Below, piece by piece: positions 40,826 to 50,092 of a stretch of 64,000 nt of DNA (its first letter is position 1; every line of letters starts with the position of its first letter). Source of the DNA: Streptomyces minutiscleroticus (GTDB lineage Bacteria; Actinomycetota; Actinomycetes; Streptomycetales; Streptomycetaceae); assembly GCF_014650875.1 (NCBI RefSeq), contig NZ_BMVU01000011.1:62001-126000 (forward strand), in the 5' to 3' direction. A program made the position numbers and the translations under genes. The notes under the pieces are model-generated. The model saw only the letters and a list, made by a program, of their open reading frames with translations. It searched no databases and was not told the origin of the DNA.

Positions 40826-42349
40826 GTGGACATGCAGCAGGACACGCCGTACGGGAGCGGTGACGGCCGCCGCGGCACCGACGGCTCCTTGGCCGTTCTG
40901 GCGCCCCGGCTGCGGGCGTCCTGGCGGCGCAGCGAGCGCTACGGGGTGACCCCGGAGGAGATGCGCCCGGTGTTCACCGGGGCCGTCGACAAGGACTCCC
41001 TGCTGTACGAGTGCGGCCACGAGGTGCTGCGCCGGCTGCAGGCGACCCTCGCGGGCGAACCGCTCAGCATGATGATCACCAGCAGCGACGGCCTGGTGCT
41101 GTGCCGGCTGTGCAACGACGCGTCGATCAGCCGCTCCCTGGACCGTGTGAACCTCGCCCCGGGCTTCTGCTTCGCGGAGAACAACGTCGGCACCAACGGG
41201 CTCGGACTCGCGCTCGCCGACCGGACCCCCTCGATCGTCCGGGCCGACGAGCACTACTGCACCCGGCTGCGCGGCTACACCTGCGCGGCGGTGCCGGTGC
41301 TCGACCCGGTGACGGGCGACCTGGCGGGCAGCGTCAACCTGACCACCTGGTCGGACTCGTCCTCCGCGCTGCTGCTGGCCCTGGCCCAGGCGGCCGCGGG
41401 CCACACCACGGCGCTCATGCTGGCGCGCGGCAGCGGCCGGCGCACCCGGCCCACGCCCCGCGGCGAGGTCTTCCGGGTCTACGCCGACCGCTTCGGGGCC
41501 GCCGACGACACGCCGGGCCCGCTCTCACCCGCCTGGACCGGCGCCCTGGAACGCGCGCGCACCGCGCTGGGCCGCGGGCAGGTCGTCGCGGTCGTGGGGG
41601 AGCCCGGCGCGGGCAGGACGGCGCTGGCCTCGCTGGCGCGGCAGGGGGCCGGCCCGCGCGAGCGGGTGCTGCGGGCGCGTCCCCCGGCGGCCGAGGAGAT
41701 CGACGCCTGGCTGACGGTGTGGCTGCCCGAGCTGCACAAGGACAGCACGTGCGTGATCCTCTCCGACGTCGAGACGCTGCCCGCCTGGGCCGCGACCGAG
41801 ACGGCGCGGCACTTCACCGCCGTGCGCAGGCCCGCCCCGGCGGGCGGACCGCCGCCCGTGCAGCCCTTCGTCCTCACCGCCCGCGACTACGCGAGCATCC
41901 CGGAGGCGCTCAAGCCCCTGGTGGCCTCGGTCGTCGAGGCCCCCGCGCTGCGCACCCGCCCCGACGACGTCCTCCCGCTGGCCCACCACTTCGCCCGGCG
42001 TTACCGGGGCCGCCCGGTCACCTTCACCGCCGCCGCGGCGGCCGTCCTGACCGGCTACGACTGGCCCGAGAACGCCAGGCAGCTCCAGCGCGTCGTCCAC
42101 GACGCCGTCTCCCGCACCGAGGTCGTCGACAAGCACCACCTGCCGGCCGAGGTCTTCGCCGGCGGCGACCACCGGCTCACCCGGCTGCAGATCCTCGAAC
42201 GCGACGAGATCGTGCGCTGCCTGACCGAGCCGGGCGTCACCGTCGCCCAGGCGGCCGACAACCTCGGCATGAGCCGCGCGACCGTCTACCGCAAGATGGC
42301 CCAGTACGGCATCCGGATCCCGGGCCGCACACCGCCGCAGCGCACCTGA
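40826..42349 (+). CDS. AcoR/MimR-like GAF-AAA-Fis transcriptional activator
   Basis: A 507-residue regulator. The GAF-like sensory part (residues about 60-200) includes APGFCFAENNVGTNGLGLAL and DEHYCTRLRGYTCAAVPVLD. The central AAA-like domain has a P-loop GEPGAGRTAL with Lys replaced by Arg, and no GAFTGA loop, so it should not engage sigma-54. The C-terminal Fis-type helix-turn-helix is VTVAQAADNLGMSRATVYRKM. This matches actinobacterial MimR/AcoR activators of propane monooxygenase and related operons. GTG 40826 has GGAGG at ideal spacing. Divergent from the amidohydrolase operon, which it presumably activates. Confidence 0.88.
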   Translation: MDMQQDTPYGSGDGRRGTDGSLAVLAPRLRASWRRSERYGVTPEEMRPVFTGAVDKDSLLYECGHEVLRRLQATLAGEPLSMMITSSDGLVLCRLCNDASISRSLDRVNLAPGFCFAENNVGTNGLGLALADRTPSIVRADEHYCTRLRGYTCAAVPVLDPVTGDLAGSVNLTTWSDSSSALLLALAQAAAGHTTALMLARGSGRRTRPTPRGEVFRVYADRFGAADDTPGPLSPAWTGALERARTALGRGQVVAVVGEPGAGRTALASLARQGAGPRERVLRARPPAAEEIDAWLTVWLPELHKDSTCVILSDVETLPAWAATETARHFTAVRRPAPAGGPPPVQPFVLTARDYASIPEALKPLVASVVEAPALRTRPDDVLPLAHHFARRYRGRPVTFTAAAAAVLTGYDWPENARQLQRVVHDAVSRTEVVDKHHLPAEVFAGGDHRLTRLQILERDEIVRCLTEPGVTVAQAADNLGMSRATVYRKMAQYGIRIPGRTPPQRT

Positions 42350-42371
42350 CCGGGACGTTCCCGCGGCCCGT

Positions 42372-42411
42372 CCGGCCGGGCGCCGCCGCCGGTCCGGCAG
42401 CGCCCGGCCGG
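42372..42411. terminator. 12-bp hairpin between convergent genes
   Basis: Bases 42372-42383 pair perfectly with 42400-42411 across a 16-base loop, between the activator stop (42349) and the methyltransferase stop (42452). Confidence 0.5.
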
Positions 42412-42451
42412 CGGGCCCACGGCCCGGTGCGGCGCGCCGCCGAGGGCTCGG

Positions 42452-43237
42452 TCAGAGGACGCGGGCCACGCCCGCGTAGATGCCGCTGCCCTCGGGCTCC
42501 GGCGCCGGGTCCGTCCGGAACCAGTGCGGGGCCGTCACCAGGCCGGGCTCCACCAGCTCCAGGCCGTCGAAGAAGCGGGCGACCTCGTCGCGGGTGCGGA
42601 AGCCGAGCTCGATGCCGCCCTTGGCGTACTCGGCGACGACCTGCCGGACCTGCTCCTCGTAGAGGTCGGACGCGGCGTGCGACAGCACCAGGTAGCTCCC
42701 GGAGGGCAGCGTGTCCACCAGCCCGCGGACGATGCCGTGGGCGTCCTGGGAGTCGGGGATGAAGTGCATGAGCGCGATCAGGGACAGGGCGACGGGACGC
42801 TCGAAGTCCAGGATGTGCCGGGCGCGTTCCAGGATCACCTGCGGCTCGCGGACGTCGGCCTCGATGTAGTCGGTGACCCCGTCGGGGTGGCTGACCAGCA
42901 GCGCCTCGGCGTGCCGCAGGACGATCGGGTCGTTGTCCGTGTAGACGACCTTCGCGGTGGGCGTGATCTTCTGCACGATCTGGTGCAGGTTCGGCTCGGT
43001 GGGGATGCCGGTGCCGATGTCGAGGAACTGGTCGATGCCCTGGCTCGCCAGCCAGGCGACGGCGCGGTTCATGAACGCGCGGTTCTGGCGCGCGGCGTCG
43101 GCCGCCTCCGGCGGGAGCCTCGTCCCCACCTCCTCGTCGACGGGGTAGTTGTCCTTGCCCCCGAGCAGCCAGTCGTAGACCCGCGCCGGGTGGGCCTTGC
43201 TCGTGTCAATGTGCGGGTGGGGTGTACCGGTGGTCAT
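42452..43237 (-). CDS. SAM-dependent methyltransferase, PF04672 type
   Basis: A 261-residue methyltransferase of the Streptomyces-specific PF04672 (DUF574) family. Family features are an N-terminal ARVYDWLLGGKDNYPVDEEV, the SAM-binding FLDIGTGIPTEPNLHQIV, KVVYTDNDPIVLRHAEALL and LIALMHFIPDS. Natural substrates are unknown for this very expanded family. ATG 43237 was chosen over longer in-frame starts because the family N-terminus begins there. Monocistronic. Confidence 0.9.
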   Translation of the reverse strand: MTTGTPHPHIDTSKAHPARVYDWLLGGKDNYPVDEEVGTRLPPEAADAARQNRAFMNRAVAWLASQGIDQFLDIGTGIPTEPNLHQIVQKITPTAKVVYTDNDPIVLRHAEALLVSHPDGVTDYIEADVREPQVILERARHILDFERPVALSLIALMHFIPDSQDAHGIVRGLVDTLPSGSYLVLSHAASDLYEEQVRQVVAEYAKGGIELGFRTRDEVARFFDGLELVEPGLVTAPHWFRTDPAPEPEGSGIYAGVARVL

Positions 43238-43531
43238 GACGGGACTCCATGGCGGGAATACGGGAACGGCGGTACGGCAGCGAGCGGCCGGCGCCCCCGA
43301 CGCGCCGCTCGGTCGACGTAGTTTTGCACACCGTCCCACCTGTCCCCAGGGGGAGTTGGGTGCTGCCGCCGCCCGCCCGGACCGGTGCGTCTGCCATGGC
43401 AAACGCCGGGCGGCCCGCCGGATGTTTGCGCGCGTGCGGACGGGGGACCCGGGCGCAGTACCCCGGAGACGGGGCCGGGTCCCGGGGAACGGGTCCCGGC
43501 CGCAGCGGACGCGGAAGGAAGATGAGGCGCC

Positions 43532-43708
43532 GTGGCCACGGACGTCGGCAGAGAGACCGTCACCCGCAGTCCCGCGACGGGCTGGGAGCAGGTGCGCCGC
43601 CGGGGGGAGAGCACGGTGCGCACCTGTGTCCCCGCGATCGCTGACGGGAGTTCCGAGGAGCGGAGCGCGGGCGACCCGGACTGGAACGTCGTCAGGGGCG
43701 AGGACTGA
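43532..43708 (+). CDS. small hypothetical protein, 58 aa
   Basis: A 58-residue hydrophilic protein, VATDVGRETVTRSPATGWEQ and on, ending DPDWNVVRGED. It has no recognised domain and a single Cys in VRTCVPAIAD. Support comes from a strong AAGGAAGATGAGG ribosome-binding region before GTG 43532, Streptomyces-like codon pattern, and tandem terminators right after the stop. Function unknown. Confidence 0.6.
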   Translation: MATDVGRETVTRSPATGWEQVRRRGESTVRTCVPAIADGSSEERSAGDPDWNVVRGED

Positions 43709-43711
43709 GGA

Positions 43712-43799
43712 GCGCCCCCGGGCCGTCCGCCGGCCCGGGGGCGCGCGAGGGAACGCAGGGGCCGGAGCGGCGCGTGGAGCCGCCGCTCCGGCCCCTGCG
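43712..43799. terminator. two tandem terminator hairpins
   Basis: First stem 43712-43724 with 43732-43744 (13 bp, loop seven). Second stem 43754-43771 with 43782-43799 (18 bp, loop ten). Both are perfect and lie downstream of the small gene and of the leftward ThDP-enzyme gene, so they serve both directions. Confidence 0.8.
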
Positions 43800-44016
43800 C
43801 GTACGCGCGGACTCCGTCCCCGTCACGTTCGCACGGGCAAGTCCCGTTACGCCGTACGGCACAAGAAGCGGGCGAGGGCGCCGGGAGCGGGGAAGGAAGC
43901 CGGACACACGCGGGGCGTGCCCCGGCTCCCCGGCCGCTCCGGCGCGGCGGTCCGCGGACGCGGGTTCCTCCGGGGCCCGCGGCGGGCGAACCGCCGCAGC
44001 CCCCGGGGAACCCGTC

Positions 44017-45846
44017 TCACTTCCCGCTGCCGCCGCCCGTCCCGGGCCGGTCCCCGCGGTGCCGGCCGCCGGGCAGGAACTCCTGGACCTTCGACTTGAT
44101 CCCCTGCCTGAGCACCGAGGCGCTGTCGCTGTCGCCCTGCAGGATCGCGGCCGCGGCCGCCTCGATCTGGTCGAGCGTGGCGTGCGGCGGGATCGGGGGC
44201 ACCGCCGGGTCCGTGCGGAAGTCCAGGACGAACGGCCGGTCGGCGGCCAGCGCCCGCTTCCAGGCGGCCTGCACCTGCTTGGGCTTCTCGACCCGCACCC
44301 CGTCCAGGCCCATGCGCTGGGCGATCTCGGCGTAGGGCAGGTCGGGCAGGTGCTGGGACTCCTCGAACTGCGGGGCGCCCGTCATGGCGCGCATCTCCCA
44401 GGTGACCTGGTTGAGGTCCTGGTTGTTCAGGACCGCGACGATCAGGCGCTGATCGGACCACAGGTGCCGGTACTTGGCGGCGGTGAGCAGCTCCATCATG
44501 CCGTTCATCTGCATCGCCCCGTCGCCGACCAGGGCGATCGCGGGCCGGTCGGGGTGGGCGAACTTCGCGCCGATGGCGTACGGGACGCCGGGGCCCATGG
44601 TGGCGAGCGTGCCGGACAGCGAGCCGCGCATCCGGCCGCGCAGCCGCAGGTGGCGGGCGTACCAGTTGGCGGCGGAGCCGGAGTCGGCGGTGACGATCGC
44701 GTCCTCGGGCAGCAGCGGGTCGAGCGCGTGCACCACGTACTCGGGGTTGACCGGGTCGGCGTCCACGGCCGCGCGCCGCTCCATCACCTCCCACCAGCGG
44801 GCGACGTCCTTCTCCAGCTTCTCGCGCCAGCGGCGGTCCTCCTTGCGGTGCAGCCGGGGCAGCAGCCGCCGCAGCGTCTCGCGGGAGTCGCCGACGAGGT
44901 TGACCTCGAAGGGGTAGCGCATCCCGATCATGTGCGGGTCGACGTCGATCTGCACGGCGCGCGCCTTGCCGTACTCCGGCAGGAACTGCGAGTACGGGAA
45001 GCTGGAGCCGATCACCAGCAGGGTGTCGCAGTCCCGCATCATCTCGTACGACGGCCGGGTGCCCAGCAGGCCGATGGCGCCGGTGACGTAGGGCAGGTCG
45101 TCGGGGAGCGCGTCCTTGCCGAGCAGCGCCTTGGCGACGCCCGCGCCGAGCACGTCCGCGAGCCGCTCCACCTCCTCGCGGGCCCCGCGGGCGCCCTGGC
45201 CGATCAGCACGGCGACCTTCTCGCCGGCGTTGAGGACCTGTGCCGCGCGCTCCAGGTCCTCGTCGGCCGGGACGGGCGCGGAGCGGCCGAGCCCCAGGCT
45301 GGAGGGCACCATCTTGAACGCGTGCGTGGGCGGGTCGTAGTCCAGTTCCTGCACGTCGGCGGGGATGATGACGGCCGTGACGGTGCGGCGGGCGCAGGCG
45401 GTGCGGATGGCCCGGTCCAGCACGTTGGGCAGCTGCTCGGGGACGGTCACCGTCTCGCAGAAGTCGGAGGCCACGTCCTTGTAGAGGGCGGCCAGGTCGA
45501 CCTCCTGCTGGTAGGAGCCGCCCATGGCGCTGCGGTTGGTCTGGCCGACGATCGCGACCACCGGGACGTGGTCGAGCTTGGCGTCGTACAGGCCGTTGAG
45601 CAGGTGGATCGCCCCGGGGCCCGAGGTCGCCGCGCAGACTCCCACCTTGCCGGAGAACTTCGCGTACCCCACGGCCTGGAAGGCGGACATCTCCTCGTGC
45701 CGCGACTGCACGAAGCGGGGCTTGTTGTCGGCGCGCCCCCAGGCGGCCAGCAGGCCGTTGATGCCGTCCCCGGCGTAGGCGAAGACGTGCTCGACGCCCC
45801 ACTCCCGCAGCCGCTGGAGGACGTGGTCGGAGACCTTCGTGGACAC
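44017..45846 (-). CDS. poxB: ThDP-dependent pyruvate oxidase/dehydrogenase (PoxB-like)
   Basis: A 609-residue thiamine-diphosphate enzyme. The N-terminal Pyr domain has the activating Glu in VQSRHEEMSAFQAVGYAK. A central FAD/nucleotide-type domain follows (VLIGQGARGAREEVERLADV). The C-terminal PP domain has the ThDP-magnesium motif GDGAMQMNG...LNNQDLNQ. The overall pattern is that of PoxB, which decarboxylates pyruvate to acetate with electrons passed to quinone, though the E. coli-type C-terminal lipid-binding helix is replaced by a Gly/Arg-rich tail. GTG 45846 has GAAAGGAA upstream. Monocistronic. Confidence 0.85.
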   Translation of the reverse strand: MSTKVSDHVLQRLREWGVEHVFAYAGDGINGLLAAWGRADNKPRFVQSRHEEMSAFQAVGYAKFSGKVGVCAATSGPGAIHLLNGLYDAKLDHVPVVAIVGQTNRSAMGGSYQQEVDLAALYKDVASDFCETVTVPEQLPNVLDRAIRTACARRTVTAVIIPADVQELDYDPPTHAFKMVPSSLGLGRSAPVPADEDLERAAQVLNAGEKVAVLIGQGARGAREEVERLADVLGAGVAKALLGKDALPDDLPYVTGAIGLLGTRPSYEMMRDCDTLLVIGSSFPYSQFLPEYGKARAVQIDVDPHMIGMRYPFEVNLVGDSRETLRRLLPRLHRKEDRRWREKLEKDVARWWEVMERRAAVDADPVNPEYVVHALDPLLPEDAIVTADSGSAANWYARHLRLRGRMRGSLSGTLATMGPGVPYAIGAKFAHPDRPAIALVGDGAMQMNGMMELLTAAKYRHLWSDQRLIVAVLNNQDLNQVTWEMRAMTGAPQFEESQHLPDLPYAEIAQRMGLDGVRVEKPKQVQAAWKRALAADRPFVLDFRTDPAVPPIPPHATLDQIEAAAAAILQGDSDSASVLRQGIKSKVQEFLPGGRHRGDRPGTGGGSGK

Positions 45847-46049
45847 GGTGGTTCCTTTCTTGCCGCGGGCCGGTCGTCCCGCCCGGGTTCCCCGGACGGG
45901 CGGCGCCATGGCAACGATTCCGGCCGGTCTCCCGCGGCCCGGACCCGCCGCTCCGGCTCCGCGGGAGGGGCGGCGGGGGTGCACCGGCCGCCCGGGTGCC
46001 GCACCCCCGCCCTCGTACGCGCGGACCGGGCCGTCGCGCCGGAGTGCTC

Positions 46050-46084
46050 CGGCCGGTGCGCGGCCGCCGTCCGCGCACCGGCCG
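46050..46084. terminator. 14-bp hairpin after crtU
   Basis: Bases 46050-46063 are the exact reverse complement of 46071-46084, loop of seven, five bases beyond the crtU stop. The rest of the 45847-46088 spacer holds the poxB promoter region. Confidence 0.75.
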
Positions 46085-46088
46085 CGCG

Positions 46089-47648
46089 TCAGGGCCGGCC
46101 CAGGCGGGCGAGCCCGCGCAGCGCGGCGAGGCGGCCGCGGTCCGGGACGGTCCACAGGGTCTGGCCGCGCACGCCCCAGCGCCGCAGCAGGGCGTTGGCG
46201 GCGAGGAAGCCCGTGGTGGCCGCCCGCTCCATGAGGGCGACCGGCAGCGGGACGCGCACCAGGTCGCCCGCGACGGTCAGCGCGGGGTCCGGGGTGGACA
46301 CCGTGGGCCGCTGCTCGTAGCCGCCGACCGGGAACAGCGGGCAGTCCTCGCGCAGTTCGTGGCGCACGTCGACGACCGCGGCCTCCCGGGTCTCCGGACA
46401 GGCGCGGTGCAGCTGCTCCAGCAGGCGCTTGTACTCGGTGTCCGGATCGGCGCCGTGCGGGAGCGCGTAGGCGTGCAGCTCGACCACCGAGCCGCCGGTG
46501 CGGGCCGACCAGCGGGCCGCCTCGCCCTCCCAGCGCTCCAGGACGCTGATGTTGTCCAGCGAGCCGTAGCCACTGGTGCCGAGGAAACCGGGCCGGTCGG
46601 GGGCCACGGGCCGGTCCAGCCACAGACGCGACACCAGGAACGGCGGCGCGGTCCGCAGCCGGGACACGCCCTCGCGCCAGCGGGCGGTGGCGAGCCGGGG
46701 CGAGTTGCCGACGACCGCGCGCAGCCCGGCGGTGTCCAGCGCGAGCACGGCGGCGTCGTGCCGGTCCACGCCCTCGGGGGTCATGACGGTGAAGCCGCCG
46801 CTCGGCCGGGGCGTGAGGGACTCCACCGGCGTGCCGGTGCGCACCTCGACGCCGTGGCCGCGCAGATAGCCGGCCAGGGGCTCCCACAGCGCGGCGGGGA
46901 AGGGCTCGTCGGGCACGTCGAAGAGGAGGCCCTCGCTGGAGCCGAGGAAGTAGATGTGGAACATCAGCACCATCTCGGCCGCCGACAGCTCGCGCGGGTC
47001 GGCGAAGAAGCTGCGCGAGAACACCTCGAACGCCAGGTGGTGCGCGGCCTCGGGGAAGCGGATCGCGGCCAGGAAGTCGTGCGCGCTGACCGAGTCGAGG
47101 CGCTGGTACACCTCCGGCACCCGCACGTCGAGCAGCGGCAGCGCCGCGCGCACGTCCATCCGCGCCAGGTCGCGCACGCCGAAGGAGGGGCTGAGCGCGG
47201 CGAAGCCGAGGGCGCTCCACGGCGGGGTGCGCGGCACGTGGCGGAAGCTGTCCCGCAGCCCGCTGCTGTGCTGCAGCGGGTAGTCGGGCAGGCCGCGCAG
47301 CATGCCGAGGGACGGGTCGGCGCGCCGCAGCAGTCCGCGCAGGTTGTAGTACTGCCGGAAGAAGGCGTGGAAGCCCCGGCTCATGGTGACCGCGGAGCCG
47401 TCGGCGAGGGTCGTGGCGTGTCCGGCGAGGCGGCCGCCGAGCGAGTCCTCGCGCTCGTAGAGGGTGACGCGCACGCCGCGCTCGGCGAGGGCGGTCGCGG
47501 CGGCGAGGCCGGCGATGCCGCCGCCGAGGACGGCCGTGGAGGGCGGCGCGCCGAGGACACGGCGGGTGCCGCCGTGGGAGGGCAGGATCCGGGCCCGCCG
47601 GTCCCGGCCCCGGCGGGGGACGGCGTCGCGCCGCGCCGGGCGCGTCAT
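46089..47648 (-). CDS. crtU: carotenoid desaturase/methylase CrtU (beta-carotene to isorenieratene)
   Basis: A 519-residue FAD-dependent enzyme. After a 38-residue basic leader comes the dinucleotide-binding motif TAVLGGGIAGLAAATALAER, then SLGGRLAGHATTLADG and the family-specific MSRGFHAFFRQYYNLRGLLR. The C-terminus has the flavin-contacting LTVAGDLVRVPLPVALMERAA. CrtU converts the beta-ionone rings of beta-carotene to aromatic phi-rings. Its ATG overlaps the crtT stop. Third gene of crtYTU, as in S. griseus and S. coelicolor. Confidence 0.9.
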   Translation of the reverse strand: MTRPARRDAVPRRGRDRRARILPSHGGTRRVLGAPPSTAVLGGGIAGLAAATALAERGVRVTLYEREDSLGGRLAGHATTLADGSAVTMSRGFHAFFRQYYNLRGLLRRADPSLGMLRGLPDYPLQHSSGLRDSFRHVPRTPPWSALGFAALSPSFGVRDLARMDVRAALPLLDVRVPEVYQRLDSVSAHDFLAAIRFPEAAHHLAFEVFSRSFFADPRELSAAEMVLMFHIYFLGSSEGLLFDVPDEPFPAALWEPLAGYLRGHGVEVRTGTPVESLTPRPSGGFTVMTPEGVDRHDAAVLALDTAGLRAVVGNSPRLATARWREGVSRLRTAPPFLVSRLWLDRPVAPDRPGFLGTSGYGSLDNISVLERWEGEAARWSARTGGSVVELHAYALPHGADPDTEYKRLLEQLHRACPETREAAVVDVRHELREDCPLFPVGGYEQRPTVSTPDPALTVAGDLVRVPLPVALMERAATTGFLAANALLRRWGVRGQTLWTVPDRGRLAALRGLARLGRP

Positions 47649-48376
47649 GCCGCCACCGCTTCCCCGGCGAGGGGCCGCTGTGCGACCAGGGTGTGCACGA
47701 TGCCGGTCTGCCAGCCGGGCACCGGCAGCGCCCGCACCCGCTCGAACCCGGCGTCCTCGATCCGGTCGCGCAGGCGCGGCGCCGTGTCGAAGCCGACGAC
47801 GCTGCGCCACAGGTACCGGTAGAGCGCGGCGTCGCCCAGCGCGCTGCCCGCCGTCATGACGACCGTCCGGCACACGGCCGTCCACACGGCGCGGTGCGCC
47901 GGGTGCCCGCTGAGGGCGTACTCGTGGACCGCGAGCCGGCCGCCGGGGGCGAGCAGCTCGCGCGCGCCGCCGAGGACGGCGTCGGGGTCGCCCACGTTGC
48001 GCAGCAGGTAGGCGGCGAAGACCGCGTCGAAGGGGCCCTTCACCCCCGCCTGCGCGAGCCGTTCGACCGGTGTGTGCACGAACCGCACCGTCGACGGCCA
48101 CCGCTTGGCGGCGGCCCGCTCCAGCATGCCCGCGGAGGCGTCCACGGCCACGATCTCCGCACCGGGCACGGCGGCCAGGAGCGCCGCCGTCGACGCGCCC
48201 GTGCCGCAGCCCAGGTCGAGGACGCGCAGCCCCGTGCCGTCGCCCGGCAGGCCCAGGCGCCGTGCCGACCTGCGCAGATGGGAGTGGTAGCCGGGGTTGA
48301 CGGCGACGAGCCGGTCGTAGCCGGCGGCGGCGTGGTCGAAGGCCGAGGACAGTTCCTCGTCGCGCAGCAGGGTCAT
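47645..48376 (-). CDS. crtT: methyltransferase CrtT
   Basis: A 243-residue class I SAM methyltransferase. Motif I is VLDLGCGTGASTAALLA, then IVAVDASAGMLERAAAK and the post-motif FDAVFAAYLLRNVGDPD, a UbiE/COQ5-like pattern. CrtT lies between crtY and crtU in Streptomyces carotenoid clusters; its exact reaction is unsettled. ATG 48376 has AAGGAG upstream and lies 49 bases beyond the crtY stop. Confidence 0.85.
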   Translation of the reverse strand: MTLLRDEELSSAFDHAAAGYDRLVAVNPGYHSHLRRSARRLGLPGDGTGLRVLDLGCGTGASTAALLAAVPGAEIVAVDASAGMLERAAAKRWPSTVRFVHTPVERLAQAGVKGPFDAVFAAYLLRNVGDPDAVLGGARELLAPGGRLAVHEYALSGHPAHRAVWTAVCRTVVMTAGSALGDAALYRYLWRSVVGFDTAPRLRDRIEDAGFERVRALPVPGWQTGIVHTLVAQRPLAGEAVAA

Positions 48377-48425
48377 GCGAGCTCCTTGATCGCGGAAAGC
48401 GGGGGCGTGGGGGACACGGGGCGGG

Positions 48426-49619
48426 TCAGGCGCCGGACTGCGGCCGGCGCGGCAGGCGGGGGAGTTCGGCCGCGGTGCGCAGCATGGGCAGGAAGGGGAC
48501 GTGCAGACCGATGGAGAGGTCCTCGTGCAGCCGGGTGCGGCCGTCGAGGAAGCGCAGCAGCCGCCGCGGCGGCACGCCCCGGAACAGCCGCAGGAAGAAC
48601 TCCGCGCCGTCGACCCGGCCGGCGTCCAGGGCGCGCAGCATCACCGCGTCCATGGCCCGCGAGCGCGCCGGGTGCGGGGGCGGCGGCACGGGCCTGCGCC
48701 CGGCGTGCAGGGCGGCCGCGACCGCGCGGGCCTGGCGCTGCGTCGCGGCGAAGCTGTAGCCGGTGGACGGCCGGGTGGCGCCGCCCGCCACCCCGATCCG
48801 GAAGGTGGAGTCGCCGGTGCGCCGCGCGAAGGACGCGTCGGTCATCGGGATGACGCCGCTCTCCGTCCCCAGCCGCTCGAACGGGCCGAGCCGGAGCACG
48901 TCCTCGGTGTAGTGGCGCAGGGCGTCGTCGTACGCCCCGTCCGCCAGGACGGCCGGGGAGAACTCGGTGTACTCCACCAGGGCCTCGTGCCGCCCGGTCG
49001 GCAGGACGTAGCCGAAGGACAGGCCGCGGTCCGGCTGCGGGGTGCGGAAGTCCATCAGGCCCACGGTGTCGGGGGCGAAGGCCGGCCGCCGGGTGCGCAC
49101 GAACCAGCCGCGGAAGTGCTGGAGCAGGGTGGTCCGGGCGGGCGGCGGGACCTCCAGCGGCCGGGAGTCGAACGCCCAGCGGGCGCGCAGGGCCAGCGGC
49201 GAGCCGTCCGCGGCCCTCCCGTGGATCTCCGACCCGCCGGGCGCGTCGTGGACCGCGTCGACCGTCGCCTCGACGCGGCGCACGACGCCGTGCCCGTCCA
49301 GGACGCGCGCCACGAGGGCCTCGAAGTCGTCCGAGCGGACCATCTTGTAGCGCAGCGGCGCGATACCGCCGTCCACCCGCTCGCCCCGCGGGCCGTGCAC
49401 CTCCAGGCGTTGCCAGGAGGCGGTCACCGCCGCGTCGTAGGGTCCGGGGCCGTGCTCCCAGAAGCACCACGTCCGCCGGGGCGGCCGCAGCGGCCCCTCG
49501 GGGGCGTCGAGCAGCACCACGGACGGGCTCCCGGCGGGGCCGGAGAGCACGGACAGCCAGTGGGCCAGGGAGAGTCCCGCGGCGCCCGCTCCGACGATGG
49601 CGACGTCCGCGTCGATCAC
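48426..49619 (-). CDS. crtY: lycopene beta-cyclase CrtY
   Basis: A 397-residue lycopene cyclase. The N-terminus has VAIVGAGAAGLSLAHWLS. Cyclase family segments are PRRTWCFWEHGPGPYD, LLQHFRGWFVRTRRPAF, LMDFRTPQPDRGLSFGYVLP and AGGATRPSTGYSFAATQRQA. It closes both ends of lycopene to beta-rings. GTG 49619 is preceded by AGGAGG. First gene of the leftward crtYTU operon, divergent from crtE; co-regulation from the shared intergenic region is likely. Confidence 0.9.
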   Translation of the reverse strand: MIDADVAIVGAGAAGLSLAHWLSVLSGPAGSPSVVLLDAPEGPLRPPRRTWCFWEHGPGPYDAAVTASWQRLEVHGPRGERVDGGIAPLRYKMVRSDDFEALVARVLDGHGVVRRVEATVDAVHDAPGGSEIHGRAADGSPLALRARWAFDSRPLEVPPPARTTLLQHFRGWFVRTRRPAFAPDTVGLMDFRTPQPDRGLSFGYVLPTGRHEALVEYTEFSPAVLADGAYDDALRHYTEDVLRLGPFERLGTESGVIPMTDASFARRTGDSTFRIGVAGGATRPSTGYSFAATQRQARAVAAALHAGRRPVPPPPHPARSRAMDAVMLRALDAGRVDGAEFFLRLFRGVPPRRLLRFLDGRTRLHEDLSIGLHVPFLPMLRTAAELPRLPRRPQSGA

Positions 49620-50092
49620 CAGTGACCTCCTGTGCCTGTGCCGGGCGGCCCGCGCCGCCGCCGGTCGGAACCATTCCGCGCCCGCCGGCCCCACGGATGC
49701 AGACATGCCCGGACGGAGCCGTCGTACGGACACGGACTGGTCCGGACGTGTCGTACGGGGCGCGGTATCCGGTACCCGTCCCGGCCCGCCCCATGACCGC
49801 CGTCCTCCCGTATGGCCGGGCGGCGCCGCCGGAACCCCGCGGGACACGGTGATCCGCCGGTGGCGGGCCGGATGGCGGCCCCGCAAGGTGGACAGCGGGA
49901 GGGCCGCCGCGCGCCGCCGGGCGGACGGTGGCCGGGAACGCGTGGGATGGGTTCCCCCGGATGGGGATACACGGACGGCACATTGCGCATCCGGGACGGC
50001 AGCGGGTGCGGAATGCATACGAGATCAACGCAGCGCACACGGGACCACGCGGCACGCGCGGACCGAGCCCGTCGGCAACGAGAGGAGTCCGG
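49620..50092. other. divergent crtY-crtE promoter region
   Basis: 473 bases without a supported gene. It contains a dyad at 49723-49757 near crtY, a GGGAAC element at about 49934 resembling an ECF-sigma -35, and GC-rich stretches. Light-induced crt promoters in Streptomyces use the ECF factor LitS (CrtQ locus), but no litS/litR gene lies in the window and the promoter assignment is tentative. Confidence 0.5.
49723..49757. promoter_or_regulatory. imperfect dyad CGTACG...CGTACG between crtY and crtE
   Basis: CGTACGGACACGGAC at 49723-49737 faces GTCCGGACGTGTCGTACG at 49740-49757, complementary apart from a few unpaired bases. It is 104 bases upstream of crtY and could be an operator for both crt operons. 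Confidence 0.4.

Noticed and set aside
49930..49965. GGGAAC followed by a GTTCCC inverted element as an ECF-sigma promoter for crtE.
   Set aside because: The -35-like element is present but no convincing -10 at the right distance could be identified, so it is only mentioned.
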